A program made the translations under genes and the position numbers. The notes under the pieces were generated by a model. The model searched no databases and was not told the DNA's origin. It saw only the letters and a list, made by a program, of their open reading frames with translations. Source: Microbacteriaceae bacterium (GTDB lineage Bacteria > Actinomycetota > Actinomycetes > Actinomycetales > Microbacteriaceae). Taken from it: a DNA stretch of 64,000 nucleotides. Of this stretch, positions 1 through 8,400 are shown piece after piece (positions within the stretch are counted from its first letter, which is position 1; every line of letters begins with the position of its first letter). The stretch covers positions 38,462 to 102,461 of the forward strand of contig JACMPQ010000068.1 of the NCBI GenBank assembly GCA_014377425.1. Direction: 5' to 3'.

Positions 1-272
1 GTCGATACCGGCCGGATGGGCAGGGCGGCCGCGGTCAAAACCTCGGCAGCGAAGACGATTTCGGCGATGGCCTGACCGGCGTAGTCGGTGCGTTTTACCC
101 CGCGCAATTCGTCGGCGGTGTAGGTGTTGAAATCACAGTAGCCACAACGCACCTTACAAAACGGCACGTGGATGTACACCCCGAACGGGCGTTCGGCGGC
201 GCCCTCGGTGACGCTCGCCGGCAATTGTCCATCGAGCGGTGCCGGGTCGGCAGTTGGCGCGACGCCGGGCAT
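1..272 (-). CDS. hemW: Radical SAM protein HemW (N-terminal part, cut by window edge)
   Basis: The first about 90 residues of a HemW/coproporphyrinogen III oxidase-like radical SAM protein are present. The radical SAM cluster motif CKVRCGYCDF (CxxxCxxC, binding the 4Fe-4S cluster) follows a typical FGVYIHVPF strand, and NTYTADEL matches the HemW consensus. HemW is a haem chaperone or insertase rather than the oxidase itself. The ATG at 272 overlaps the TGA of the upstream DUF1990 gene (ATGA), so the two are probably translationally coupled. The rest of the gene lies beyond position 1. The position just downstream of lepA is common in Gram-positive bacteria and supports the call. Confidence 0.9.
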   Translation of the reverse strand, partial: MPGVAPTADPAPLDGQLPASVTEGAAERPFGVYIHVPFCKVRCGYCDFNTYTADELRGVKRTDYAGQAIAEIVFAAEVLTAAALPIRPVS

Positions 273-886
273 CAGCTCATCCTCGCCGAGAGTGCGGCGA
301 AATACCGCCGCACGGCGATCGCCTGCGCCAAACGTAGAAGGGGCGTCAGAACCATCCAGAGTGGGGTGGACGGTCGGGAGAAAGACCGCACGGTGAGCCA
401 GACCGTGCCATCGGGCATCCGGTCAACCAGAAAACAGTCCTCGCCGCGCAGGGGATGCCCGAGCAGCGTTCCGTAGGCGAAGCCACGACGGGTCGGCTCG
501 TTTACGAGGTACACCACGCGCACGAACTCGCGCACCCGAAACGGCGCGGTGCCAAGGACCAGACAAACGGTGTCGCCGACACGCACTTCGGCGGCTACTG
601 CGGCGGACTGCACCACAAAACCGGCGCGACGCTTGATGCCCCAGCTGAGCACCTCGCGACAGGCCCACTCCCAGCGGGCACTGCCGTGGCCGATGAGCTC
701 CCGGCGCTCCGACAGCCGGTAGCCGGGAATCAGCGCGGTAGCGAAGTTCGGGGCGCTGGTGGCTGTGACCGGTGAATAGCTGAGGTCGGCCCAACTGGCC
801 GTTGCGGTGGCCGGAGCCCCGGGCATCGTTAGCTCATGCACCGTTAGCTCATGCACCGTTAGCTCAGCCACCGTTAGCTCAGCCAT
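272..886 (-). CDS. DUF1990 (UPF0548) family protein, copy 1
   Basis: A 204-residue protein with the DUF1990 signatures: a GY..SERRELIGHG start block, a W..A...L.WG.KRRAGF segment, RVVYLVNEPTRRGFAYGTL, LLGHPLRGEDCF and a closing SFSRPSTP. The biochemical role of the family is unknown. The ATG at 886 overlaps the stop of the preceding paralogue by 8 nt. The first 20 codons are four copies of a 15-bp repeat (AELTV/HELTV), so the functional start could also be the later ATG giving MPGAPATA. It sits with a second DUF1990 gene between lepA and hemW; the pair looks like a tandem duplication that has diverged. Confidence 0.8.
   Translation of the reverse strand: MAELTVAELTVHELTVHELTMPGAPATATASWADLSYSPVTATSAPNFATALIPGYRLSERRELIGHGSARWEWACREVLSWGIKRRAGFVVQSAAVAAEVRVGDTVCLVLGTAPFRVREFVRVVYLVNEPTRRGFAYGTLLGHPLRGEDCFLVDRMPDGTVWLTVRSFSRPSTPLWMVLTPLLRLAQAIAVRRYFAALSARMS
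824..883. repeat. Four tandem copies of a 15-bp unit at the start of a DUF1990 gene
   Basis: Four 15-bp copies of CACCGTTAGCTCATG or near variants (last two bases GC in two copies) occur head to tail. On the minus strand they encode the N-terminal (AELTV)2(HELTV)(HELTM). The unit length is a multiple of three, so copy-number change keeps the frame, and it also changes the number of ATG start candidates. Confidence 0.85.
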
Positions 887-1631
887 CGGTCGGGCCGGCC
901 AGCACCCGCAAATAGCGCCGGGTGTAGTACTCCTGCACGGCGCGCAGCGGCAGGGCGACGAGCCACCAGTACCAGGTGCTCGGCCGAGAGAACGCTTTGA
1001 TGGTCATCCAGACTGAGCCGTCATCGGTGCGCTCCACGATGAACGACTCTTCGCCGTCCTCCGGATGACCGTGCAGCGTACCGTAGGCAAAGCCCTTGCG
1101 ATTGGGTTCATCGACTACGTAGACGACCCGCACCGGTGCAGTAACCTTCAGCCCGAAAAAAGGGATGGTGAGCATGGCGGTGTCGCCCGGCACCAAGAAT
1201 GCAGCGCCCGAGGCACCGAAGGTGGCCTCCGCGGAGTCATCGAAGGCGGCGCCCTCAACTGGCACACCATTCTCGTCAAAGGTGACTGGAAAATAGGTGC
1301 GGTCGGTTACTTCGCGCGGGGCAGACTCGACCTCAAGGGTGAAACCACTCAGCCGTTGTACGCCCCAGGTCATGGTCTGCGCGCTGGCCCAAAGAAAGCG
1401 GTTCTCGCCGTGACCAATCCGTTTACGGCGCGAGATGGCACGGGTGCCGGCGGGCGGGTAGACCAAAAGGTCGTCGGCTTTGGTGCCACCGACCGCTGCG
1501 TAACTTACCGGGCGTTGCCAGAGTGGTACCGCGGTCTCGGGCGCCAGCGGGATTGCTGCCACTGTGCCGGTCATTTCCGGTTCGGGCAAACCCTCCAACT
1601 CGGTGCTGCGGCCCCCGGCGTCGTCCGGCAC
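879..1631 (-). CDS. DUF1990 (UPF0548) family protein, copy 2
   Basis: A 250-residue paralogue of the neighbouring DUF1990 protein. It carries the same blocks: RKRIGHGENRFLWA, TWGVQRLSGF, VRVVYVVDEPNRKGFAYGTL, HGHPEDGEESF and KAFSRPSTWYW. It is longer by an N-terminal Pro/Glu-rich segment. The first possible start is a GTG at 1631 directly abutting the lepA stop codon; an internal ATG at 1574 (MTGTVAAIPL) is an alternative and closer to the usual family length. It shares the direction and spacing of lepA, so co-transcription lepA-DUF1990-DUF1990-hemW is likely. No catalytic motif is recognisable. Confidence 0.8.
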   Translation of the reverse strand: MPDDAGGRSTELEGLPEPEMTGTVAAIPLAPETAVPLWQRPVSYAAVGGTKADDLLVYPPAGTRAISRRKRIGHGENRFLWASAQTMTWGVQRLSGFTLEVESAPREVTDRTYFPVTFDENGVPVEGAAFDDSAEATFGASGAAFLVPGDTAMLTIPFFGLKVTAPVRVVYVVDEPNRKGFAYGTLHGHPEDGEESFIVERTDDGSVWMTIKAFSRPSTWYWWLVALPLRAVQEYYTRRYLRVLAGPTDG

Positions 1632-3479
1632 CTACTTGGCCTTTTTCTCGACGTCGCCTGATAGCGCGGCGATGAACGCCTCCTGCGGAACCTCGACCCG
1701 ACCCACCATCTTCATGCGCTTCTTGCCCTCTTTTTGCTTCTCGAGCAGCTTGCGCTTGCGGCTGATGTCGCCGCCATAACACTTGGCGAGCACGTCCTTT
1801 CGCATGGCTCGGATGCTTTCGCGAGCGATCACTCGAGCGCCGATGGCCGCCTGAATGGGCACCTCAAATTGCTGCCGGGGGATGAGCTCGCGAAGCCGCC
1901 CGGTCATCAGTACGCCGTAGGCCTGCGCTTTGTCGCGGTGCACGATCGTGCTGAAGGCGTCGACCTGCTCGCCCTGCAACAGGATGTCGACCTTAACGAG
2001 ATCCGCCACCTGATCGCCGATCGGTTCATAGTCGAGCGAGGCGTAGCCGGCGGTTTTCGACTTGAGCTGGTCGAAGAAGTCGAAGACGATCTCGGCCAAC
2101 GGCATGTTGTAACGAATCTCGACCCGGTCTTCACCGAGGTACTCCATGCCAAGGAGCGTTCCGCGGCGGCTCTGGCAGAGCTCCATGATCACGCCGACAA
2201 AATCTTTCGGCGCCAAGATGGCAGCCTTCACCATGGGCTCACGAACGCTGTGAATTTTTCCACCCGGAAACTCGCTCGGGTTGGTGACGATCACGGTCTG
2301 CTTGTCGTCGGTAGTGACCTCGTAGATCACCGACGGAGCGGTGGCGATGAGGTCGAGGTCGAACTCACGCTCCAAACGCTCGGCAATGATCTCGAGGTGT
2401 AGGAGGCCGAGGAAGCCGCAGCGGAAGCCGAAGCCGAGGGCCACGGAGGTCTCCGGTTCGTAAACCAGGGCAGCATCGCTGAGCTTGAGCTTGTCAAGCG
2501 CCTCGCGCAGCACCGGGAAGTCGGAGCCGTCGATCGGGTAAAGGCCGGAGAAGACCATCGGCAGCGGTTCGCTGTAGCCGACGAGCGCTTCGGTGGCCGG
2601 ACGCTGGTGCGAAGTGACGGTGTCGCCCACCTTCGACAGGCGCACATCCTTCACACCCGTGATTAGGTAGCCGACCTCGCCGACGCCCAGACCCTTGCTC
2701 GGGGTCGGCTCCGGGGAACTCACCCCGATCTCCAGAATTTCGTGTGTGGCACGGGTGGACATCATCTGGATGCGCTCGCGCGGGGCGAGGTGTCCGTCGA
2801 TCATGCGCACGTAGGTGACCACGCCGCGGTAGCTGTCGTAGACCGAGTCGAAGATCATCGCGCGAACGGGTGCGTTCGGATCGCCCTTCGGTGCGGGAAC
2901 GAGCTCGGTGACGCGGTCGAGCAGTGCCTCAACGCCGAAGCCGGTCTTGCCGCTGACCCGCAGCACGTCATCCGGGGATCCACCGATCAGGCTCGCGAGT
3001 TCTCTGGCGTACTTGTCGGGGTCGGCGGCCGGTAGGTCTATTTTGTTGAGCACCGGGATGATCTTGAGGTCGTTGTCGAGCGCCAGATACAGGTTTGCCA
3101 GCGTCTGGGCCTCAATGCCCTGCGCGGCATCCACCAGCAAAAGCGCACCCTCACAGGCGGCCAGACTGCGCGAGACCTCGTAGGTGAAGTCGACGTGGCC
3201 GGGAGTGTCGATCATGTTCAGGGCATAGCTCTGATCGCCCAGCTGCCAAGGCATGCGCACAGCTTGGCTCTTGATGGTGATTCCGCGCTCACGCTCGATA
3301 TCCATGCGGTCGAGGTACTGGGCGCGCATGTTGCGGTCGCTCACCACACCGGTGATCGAGAGCATTCTGTCGGCGAGGGTCGACTTACCGTGGTCGATGT
3401 GCGCAATGATGCAAAAGTTGCGGATGAACGCGGGGTCGGTCGAGGCAGGCTGAAGTGCCTTCTTCGCTATGGGGCTCAC
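1632..3479 (-). CDS. lepA: Elongation factor 4 (LepA), ribosome back-translocase GTPase
   Basis: A full-length 615-residue EF4. G1 AHIDHGKST is at residues 26-34, the switch RERGITIK near 64-70, G3 DTPGH at 91-95 and G4 NKID at 145-148, followed by the EF-G-like domains and the LepA-specific C-terminal domain with GYASLDYEP and [24 protein letters not shown]. It acts on stalled or mistranslocated ribosomes in the cytoplasm. The start is a GTG at 3479 preceded by AAAGGATC. It is the first gene of a minus-strand run that continues to hemW. Confidence 0.97.
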   Translation of the reverse strand: MSPIAKKALQPASTDPAFIRNFCIIAHIDHGKSTLADRMLSITGVVSDRNMRAQYLDRMDIERERGITIKSQAVRMPWQLGDQSYALNMIDTPGHVDFTYEVSRSLAACEGALLLVDAAQGIEAQTLANLYLALDNDLKIIPVLNKIDLPAADPDKYARELASLIGGSPDDVLRVSGKTGFGVEALLDRVTELVPAPKGDPNAPVRAMIFDSVYDSYRGVVTYVRMIDGHLAPRERIQMMSTRATHEILEIGVSSPEPTPSKGLGVGEVGYLITGVKDVRLSKVGDTVTSHQRPATEALVGYSEPLPMVFSGLYPIDGSDFPVLREALDKLKLSDAALVYEPETSVALGFGFRCGFLGLLHLEIIAERLEREFDLDLIATAPSVIYEVTTDDKQTVIVTNPSEFPGGKIHSVREPMVKAAILAPKDFVGVIMELCQSRRGTLLGMEYLGEDRVEIRYNMPLAEIVFDFFDQLKSKTAGYASLDYEPIGDQVADLVKVDILLQGEQVDAFSTIVHRDKAQAYGVLMTGRLRELIPRQQFEVPIQAAIGARVIARESIRAMRKDVLAKCYGGDISRKRKLLEKQKEGKKRMKMVGRVEVPQEAFIAALSGDVEKKAK

Positions 3480-3577
3480 GCGATCCTTTGGTAGTGCGGT
3501 TCTGGGGTGCCGTTGTGCTGCTGCGCCTGGTGAGCGCAGAGCGGTGGGGGCTCAGAGTGACGGAAACGGCACGCTGG

Positions 3578-4819
3578 TTACAATTCTCCCACGGTCGTCG
3601 ACCCATCGGCGTTCGCGACCGGTTGCCGGTGTTCCGCAGCATCCGTCGTCCCCAACGTCAATGCCACCGGCACCGGCGGGCTCGGCGCGGGCAGACGGCT
3701 CAAGCCTTCGAGAAGTTGAGCCCGATTGGCCGCCAAACAGATTCGAATCCAGCCCTCCCCTGCCCGGCCGAACGCACTGCCGGGGGCAACCGCCACCCGC
3801 TCGTGTAACAGGAACCGTTCGGCCCAATTCGCGACATCCCCCTCGGTCACATGCGACATGTCGATCCACAGATAAAACGCACCGGTCGGCACCAGATAGT
3901 GGACGCCATGCACATCGAGCAGCACACGGGCCGCATCGAGATTGCCGCGGTAGTGATCTTTCGCAGCAGCCACATGCTGATGCTCGCCGGTCACGGCAGC
4001 AATGGCGGCCCGCTGTGCCGGGGAGTTAACGCAGCTCACTGCTGCCTCCTGCACACTGCGCATAATCGGTGCCAGCCCGGGAGGCGTTACCAGATATCCC
4101 ACCCGAGCGCCGGTGAGGGCGTAGGTCTTAGACAGAGAAAACACCGAGAAGACGCGATTTTCGGTGTCGAGGCTCGCGATGCTGACGTGACTCGCACCGT
4201 AGGTGAAGTACTCGTACACTTCGTCACTCAGCACCCACAGGTCGTGCCGCCGTGCGAAGTCCAAGAGCTCTCGCAGTTGCACTTCGCTGAGCACCGTCCC
4301 GAGCGGATTGGAGGGTGAGTTGACAATCAGCACCCGAGTCTTCTCAGTGACCAGGCGGTCCAACTCGTCGATACTCGGAGCAAAATCACGCTCGGGGCGC
4401 AGTGTGTACGGCACCGGAGTCGCATCCAACATGCGGGCAGTCATGGTGAAGGTCGTGTACCCAGGGTCGGGCACCAACACCTCGTCACCGGCGCTGAGCA
4501 ACAGGGTCAACGCCTGATGCAATGCCTGAGTTGCGCCAACCGTGACCCACACCTGTTCAATGTCGACACGGAGATGATTTTCAAGCGCCAGCTTCTCCAC
4601 CAGCGCACGCCGCAGCGTGGAAATGCCACCGTTGGCGGTGTAGTTGGTGTCATCCGCAATCCAGGCCTGCGCGCCAGCTGCCAAGATGTGCGGTGCCACG
4701 GCGAGATCGGGCTCCCCCACGGCGAGCGAAATCACGTCGTCCAATTCGACGGCGATCTCAAAAATGCGTCGGATGCCGCTGGGGGGCACAGAGAAAATAT
4801 GCGGGGCAAGCGTAGGCAT
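3578..4819 (-). CDS. Class I/II PLP-dependent aminotransferase
   Basis: A 413-residue fold-type I aminotransferase. Visible are the AVGEPDL start block, NSPSNPLGT at 167-175, SDEVYE near 198-203 (PLP-ring Asp199) and the Schiff-base lysine K231 in SLSKTYALTGARVGY, with RICLA near the C-terminus supplying the carboxylate-binding Arg. The substrate cannot be read from sequence; aspartate/aromatic-type enzymes look like this. A minus-strand -10 box TAGCGT lies exactly 6 nt before the ATG, so the mRNA is probably leaderless. It diverges from the alpha/beta hydrolase at 4893. The last about 25 residues are an Ala/Pro-rich tail not typical of the family. Confidence 0.85.
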   Translation of the reverse strand: MPTLAPHIFSVPPSGIRRIFEIAVELDDVISLAVGEPDLAVAPHILAAGAQAWIADDTNYTANGGISTLRRALVEKLALENHLRVDIEQVWVTVGATQALHQALTLLLSAGDEVLVPDPGYTTFTMTARMLDATPVPYTLRPERDFAPSIDELDRLVTEKTRVLIVNSPSNPLGTVLSEVQLRELLDFARRHDLWVLSDEVYEYFTYGASHVSIASLDTENRVFSVFSLSKTYALTGARVGYLVTPPGLAPIMRSVQEAAVSCVNSPAQRAAIAAVTGEHQHVAAAKDHYRGNLDAARVLLDVHGVHYLVPTGAFYLWIDMSHVTEGDVANWAERFLLHERVAVAPGSAFGRAGEGWIRICLAANRAQLLEGLSRLPAPSPPVPVALTLGTTDAAEHRQPVANADGSTTVGEL

Positions 4820-4825
4820 AGACCC

Positions 4826-4831
4826 ACGCTA
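4826..4831 (-). promoter_or_regulatory. Leaderless -10 box for the aminotransferase
   Basis: TAGCGT on the minus strand is followed by 6 nt and then the ATG at 4819. Transcription would start at or next to the start codon. Confidence 0.55.
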
Positions 4832-4880
4832 CCGGCGACGTGTCGGAAGAGTTCGAAGAGGCTTCCCGAGCTCAGCCGAT

Positions 4881-4886
4881 TACGCT
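4881..4886 (+). promoter_or_regulatory. Leaderless -10 box for the alpha/beta hydrolase
   Basis: TACGCT is followed by 6 nt and the ATG at 4893. GGAGG lies in the spacer, so either leaderless or short-leader initiation is possible. Confidence 0.5.
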
Positions 4887-4892
4887 GGAGGC

Positions 4893-5654
4893 ATGCCCGC
4901 CGCAATCATCCTTGTGCACGGGCTGCGCACCTCGGCCACGATGTGGCGGCAACCGCGCGAAGAGCTTGAGCGACGCGGCATCCGCGTGGTCACAGTCGAC
5001 CTGCCGGGGCACGGAACGCGAATAGCCGAGCGATTCAGTTTTGATACCGCGCTCGCGGTAATCGGCGATGCCGTAGCGATCGCCACCGTGGAGACCGGAG
5101 TGAAGCCCTACCTCGTTGGGTTCTCACTCGGCGGCTACCTGGCGATCGAGTATCTGGCACGACACCCGGGCACCGTCTGCGGATTGCTCGCCGCCAGTTG
5201 CGGAACCGCCCCAAACCGCATCATCTTGGGCGGCTGGCGGTTGATCGCTCGGGCAATTCATCGCCTCCCCGACCGCGGACGACTCATCAACGAGCTTGCC
5301 GTTCGGGCCTTTGTGCCACCGATCGGTGCGGCAGACGTGCTCGCGGGCGGAGCCGCCATCGATGTGATGGATGACGCCCTGAGCGAGTTGAGGGCCTTGG
5401 ACCCGATCGCCGCCCTCATCCAGATTGCCGCGCCCGTCCTGTTCGTCAATGGCCAACTGGATCATTTTCGAATGCATGAGCGTCGCTACCTCAAGGCCGC
5501 CGCCAATTCGCGCCTCGTGACCATCGCAGGCTCCACCCACATGGTGAGCGTCACCCGTCCACAGCAATTCACTGCCGCGCTGCTCACCGAGTACGCCACA
5601 GTGACCGACACGGCTTCGCTCGCGGCCGTGTCGATTGCCGGATGCGGGCATTAA
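4893..5654 (+). CDS. Alpha/beta hydrolase
   Basis: A 253-residue single-domain alpha/beta hydrolase. The oxyanion-hole VHGLR is close to the N-terminus, the nucleophile elbow is GFSLGG, an acid-residue candidate is the Asp in NGQLDHF, and the catalytic His is in AGSTHM. A longer open frame runs upstream to 4644, but the region before 4893 is antisense to the aminotransferase, and the ATG at 4893 has both GGAGG and a correctly placed -10 box, so this start is chosen. Substrate unknown. Confidence 0.8.
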   Translation: MPAAIILVHGLRTSATMWRQPREELERRGIRVVTVDLPGHGTRIAERFSFDTALAVIGDAVAIATVETGVKPYLVGFSLGGYLAIEYLARHPGTVCGLLAASCGTAPNRIILGGWRLIARAIHRLPDRGRLINELAVRAFVPPIGAADVLAGGAAIDVMDDALSELRALDPIAALIQIAAPVLFVNGQLDHFRMHERRYLKAAANSRLVTIAGSTHMVSVTRPQQFTAALLTEYATVTDTASLAAVSIAGCGH

Positions 5655-5805
5655 CTGGTAATGTTGGTGGTTGGCTTGCGCGCATCATCCAGTCGCAATA
5701 TTTGGCACGGATGACGGGCGAATCGCAGGCGAGAATCAGCTCGACAACACGAGAGTGTTTTCTCGGCTGCCCGGCATCTAATCGACACAACAGAAAGTTA
5801 ACGAC

Positions 5806-6066
5806 GTGGCAAATATCAAGTCGCAGATCAAGCGCATTGGAACCAACAAGAAGTCTCAGGACCGCAACAAAGCGGTCAAGAGCGAAGTGAAGACCGCTAT
5901 CCGCGCCACGCGCGATGCGATCGCCTCGGGCGACCTCGCCCTTGCGGCTTCGGCCCTGCTCGTTGCCTCGAAGAAGCTCGACAAGGCAGCCAGCAAGGGC
6001 GTTCTGCACAAAAACCAGGTCGCGAACCGCAAGTCGGCCATCGCCAAGCAGGTTGCAGCACTCTAA
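5806..6066 (+). CDS. rpsT: 30S ribosomal protein S20
   Basis: An 86-residue, Lys/Ala/Arg-rich basic protein beginning [16 protein letters not shown], the standard S20 start, and ending with the conserved [22 protein letters not shown] helix. S20 binds 16S rRNA early in small-subunit assembly. The start is GTG at 5806, a usual rpsT start and possibly a handle for autoregulation. A strong terminator follows immediately. Opposite orientation to holA, the common actinobacterial arrangement. Confidence 0.97.
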   Translation: MANIKSQIKRIGTNKKSQDRNKAVKSEVKTAIRATRDAIASGDLALAASALLVASKKLDKAASKGVLHKNQVANRKSAIAKQVAAL

Positions 6067-6084
6067 GACACACACTTTTTACGC

Positions 6085-6118
6085 AAAAAGGGCTTCACCT
6101 CACGGTGAGGCCCTTTTT
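6085..6118. terminator. Bidirectional intrinsic terminator between rpsT and holA
   Basis: A GGGCTTCACC / GGTGAGGCCC stem (one G-T pair) with a 4-nt loop is flanked by AAAAA on the left and TTTTT on the right. It therefore reads as a terminator in both directions between two convergent genes. Confidence 0.85.
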
Positions 6119-6141
6119 CATTGGACTGGTTTCTATTCGCG

Positions 6142-7200
6142 CTATTCGCCTGTTCCGTCTGTTCCGCCGCGAGCGCTGATCACGCCGAGCAGTCGCTCGA
6201 TGGCGAAAACCGGATCGCGCTCGGCGCCTTTCACCGCGGCATCGGTGTGTGCCAGCGCCACTATCGCGCGGCCGAGGCCTGCATCGTCCCAGCCGCGAAG
6301 GTCACTTTGGGCGCGTTCCACCTGCCACGGTGCCAGACCGAGAACCGAGGCAATCTGGCCGGAACCACCACGAACACCCGCCACCTTTGCCATCACCCGT
6401 ATTTTCATCGCGATTGCCGCCACAATCGGCACCGGGTCGGCGCCGGATGCGAGAGCGTGCCGCAGCAAGATAAGCGCCTCGCCGTGGCGACCGGCGATCG
6501 CGGCATCCGCCACCTGAAAAGCGGTGGTCTCAAGACGACCCGCGTAGTACTCGCTCACGGTCTGCTCGGTGATCTCCCCCGTGGTGTCGGAGATCAGCTG
6601 CTGGCAGGCCGCTGCGAGCTCGGCAAGGTCTCCAACGAAGGCTGACACCAGGGCGCGAAGCGAGCCAGCGCTCACTCGCCGACCCTTTGCGGCGAACTCG
6701 GCCGCGGCAAAACCATAGCGATCGGTGTCGCGTTTGAGTTCGGCACAAACAATCTCAACGCCCATACCCAAACCGCCCCGAATAGCGTCAAGTAGTTTTT
6801 TCCCCCGGACCCCACCGGCATGGCGCAACACCAGAAACGCGCCCTCAGCGGGGTTCTGAAGATACGACAGCGTCTCGGTCAGGAATGCGTCGGTACATTT
6901 CTCCACGTTGCTCACTCGAATCAGCCGCGGCTCGCCAAACAACGACGGACTGGCAAGGGTGATCAGATCCCCGGGGGCGTACAGGTCGGCCTCGATGTCG
7001 CTAATTTCCAGACTCGAATCCTCCGCGAGGAGAAGCTCCCGCAGCGCACGCAGGGCACGATCGGCGAGATAACGCTCGGTGCCTGAGATGAGCACCACCG
7101 GCGCGGCCCGCACGCGATCCCAACCGAGCTGCGGAATTACCACCTTTGCCGTTTTTGCTACCGCCCGACCAGCCGATTTTGCTGCCACTTTTGTTGCCAC
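6142..7200 (-). CDS. holA: DNA polymerase III delta subunit (clamp loader)
   Basis: A 352-residue HolA-type protein: VVLISGTERYLADRALRAL (degenerate P-loop region of delta), an AAA-like core with LASPSLFGEPRLIRV, and the C-terminal collar domain ending in RDPVFAIERLLGVIS. Delta opens the beta clamp. The chosen start is GTG 7200 because AAGGGA lies about 6 nt upstream; an in-frame GTG at 7227 would add nine residues. A minus-strand TAGTCT at 7237-7242 would place the transcription start about 30 nt before GTG 7200. comEC and comEA lie upstream on the same strand, a conserved neighbourhood, but the plus-strand DUF2510 gene separates them. Confidence 0.92.
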   Translation of the reverse strand: MATKVAAKSAGRAVAKTAKVVIPQLGWDRVRAAPVVLISGTERYLADRALRALRELLLAEDSSLEISDIEADLYAPGDLITLASPSLFGEPRLIRVSNVEKCTDAFLTETLSYLQNPAEGAFLVLRHAGGVRGKKLLDAIRGGLGMGVEIVCAELKRDTDRYGFAAAEFAAKGRRVSAGSLRALVSAFVGDLAELAAACQQLISDTTGEITEQTVSEYYAGRLETTAFQVADAAIAGRHGEALILLRHALASGADPVPIVAAIAMKIRVMAKVAGVRGGSGQIASVLGLAPWQVERAQSDLRGWDDAGLGRAIVALAHTDAAVKGAERDPVFAIERLLGVISARGGTDGTGE

Positions 7201-7422
7201 AGTGTTCCCTTCGCGGCCGCGACCCACGACAAGACCAGACTAACTTGTGGCGGAATATCGACCCACCGACCGCTCGTCACTGAACCCGAGTCACGCCCGC
7301 GCCCCCCTCGACAAGCCCGGGCCACGCCCCGCGCCCCAAGTTGACCGGGTTCAGGGGTTAACCTCGGAGCCACAGACATCCCGCGAAGACACGTGGTCGT
7401 CACATCATGAAGGAGCACGCCC

Positions 7423-8337
7423 GTGGGCGATTCGATTATCGAGAATGACGGCGGTTCCGAAACGGGCTCGGCGTCGTCTCCCTCCCCACGATCACTGTCG
7501 GATTCTCCGGACGTCGAGTCGCCGCAGGATGATCACGCGGCTCAGCCGGAGGCAAGCTGGTATCCCGACCCGGCAGGATCCGGGCAATTGCGATGGTGGG
7601 ATGGCGCGTCATGGACTCAGCACCTTCACGATCCCGTGCCGCCCAGGGAGGTGGATGCAACGGTGGTGGTGAGTGCGGAATCCCAAGAGGCACCGGCTCC
7701 GGCTGATTCCGCCATTACCGTCTTCTCACCGGCTCCGGCAACCTCAAGCCCCACCTTGGCAACACCGGTGGACTCCCCTGCTCTCGCGGACGACGCGGCC
7801 GTGGTCGCGAGCTCTGCCGTTTCCGCTAACTCCGCCGATGCGATCAACGCGGCATCCTCGAACGCTGGCGCCGTTATCGCACCGGCCGCACCTCGGCTGC
7901 CCACCCGTTTTCTGTGGCTAATGATCTTGGTGCCGCTGGTTCAGGTGATCGCTTTCTCGTTTTACGACCTAAATGGCATCATCGCCAACACGATGATGCA
8001 GGCGTACGCCGGGGATCCGATTAGCCAACGCAACGATGCGCTATGGCCCCTGCTCAATATTGTGTTTTTCGCTCTCACAGTGTTGCTCGCTTCGTCCGAT
8101 TGGCGCGGACTCAACCGCGCGCGACTGAGTCGCCCATTTCACTGGGCCTGGACCTTTTTTGGGGTCGGCGTTTATGTCATCGGGCGCAGCGTTATCGTCT
8201 ATCGCCGCACCGGCCGCGGCCTCGCTCCGATCTGGGTTTGGCTCGCAGTTACGCTTTTTTCATTCTGCCTAGTTGCTGTGAAGGTGGCCTCGGCCCTCGC
8301 GGTGGCGGCGCACATCGCAACGATGAACGTCCGTTAA
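7423..8337 (+). CDS. DUF2510-containing membrane protein
   Basis: 304 residues. Residues about 45-72 are a DUF2510 module (SWYPDPAGSGQLRWWDG, then WTQHLHDP). Next comes a roughly 90-residue Ala/Pro/Ser/Thr-rich linker and a C-terminal half with about four hydrophobic segments, starting at FLWLMILVPLVQVIAF. DUF2510 is a short WW-like module common in actinobacterial envelope proteins, of unknown partner. The start is GTG 7423 with AAGGAG 8 nt upstream. It is inserted, in the opposite orientation, between holA and comEC. Function unknown. Confidence 0.8.
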   Translation: MGDSIIENDGGSETGSASSPSPRSLSDSPDVESPQDDHAAQPEASWYPDPAGSGQLRWWDGASWTQHLHDPVPPREVDATVVVSAESQEAPAPADSAITVFSPAPATSSPTLATPVDSPALADDAAVVASSAVSANSADAINAASSNAGAVIAPAAPRLPTRFLWLMILVPLVQVIAFSFYDLNGIIANTMMQAYAGDPISQRNDALWPLLNIVFFALTVLLASSDWRGLNRARLSRPFHWAWTFFGVGVYVIGRSVIVYRRTGRGLAPIWVWLAVTLFSFCLVAVKVASALAVAAHIATMNVR

Positions 8338-8338
8338 A

Positions 8339-8394
8339 GTCGGCGCCGTCGAGTTCGGTGCCGACGAGTTCGGCGCCGACAAGTTCGATACCGC
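8339..8394. repeat. 15-bp tandem repeat just after the DUF2510 gene
   Basis: Two exact-to-near copies of GAGTTCGGYGCCGAC at 8351-8380 are flanked by partial copies on both sides. The repeat fills the gap between the stop codon at 8337 and the comEC stop codon at 8401. Confidence 0.8.
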
Positions 8395-8400
8395 AAAAAA

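Noticed and set aside
4644..4892. N-terminal extension of the alpha/beta hydrolase
   Set aside because: It overlaps the divergent aminotransferase start and both promoters; the ATG at 4893 has correct signals and the family start.
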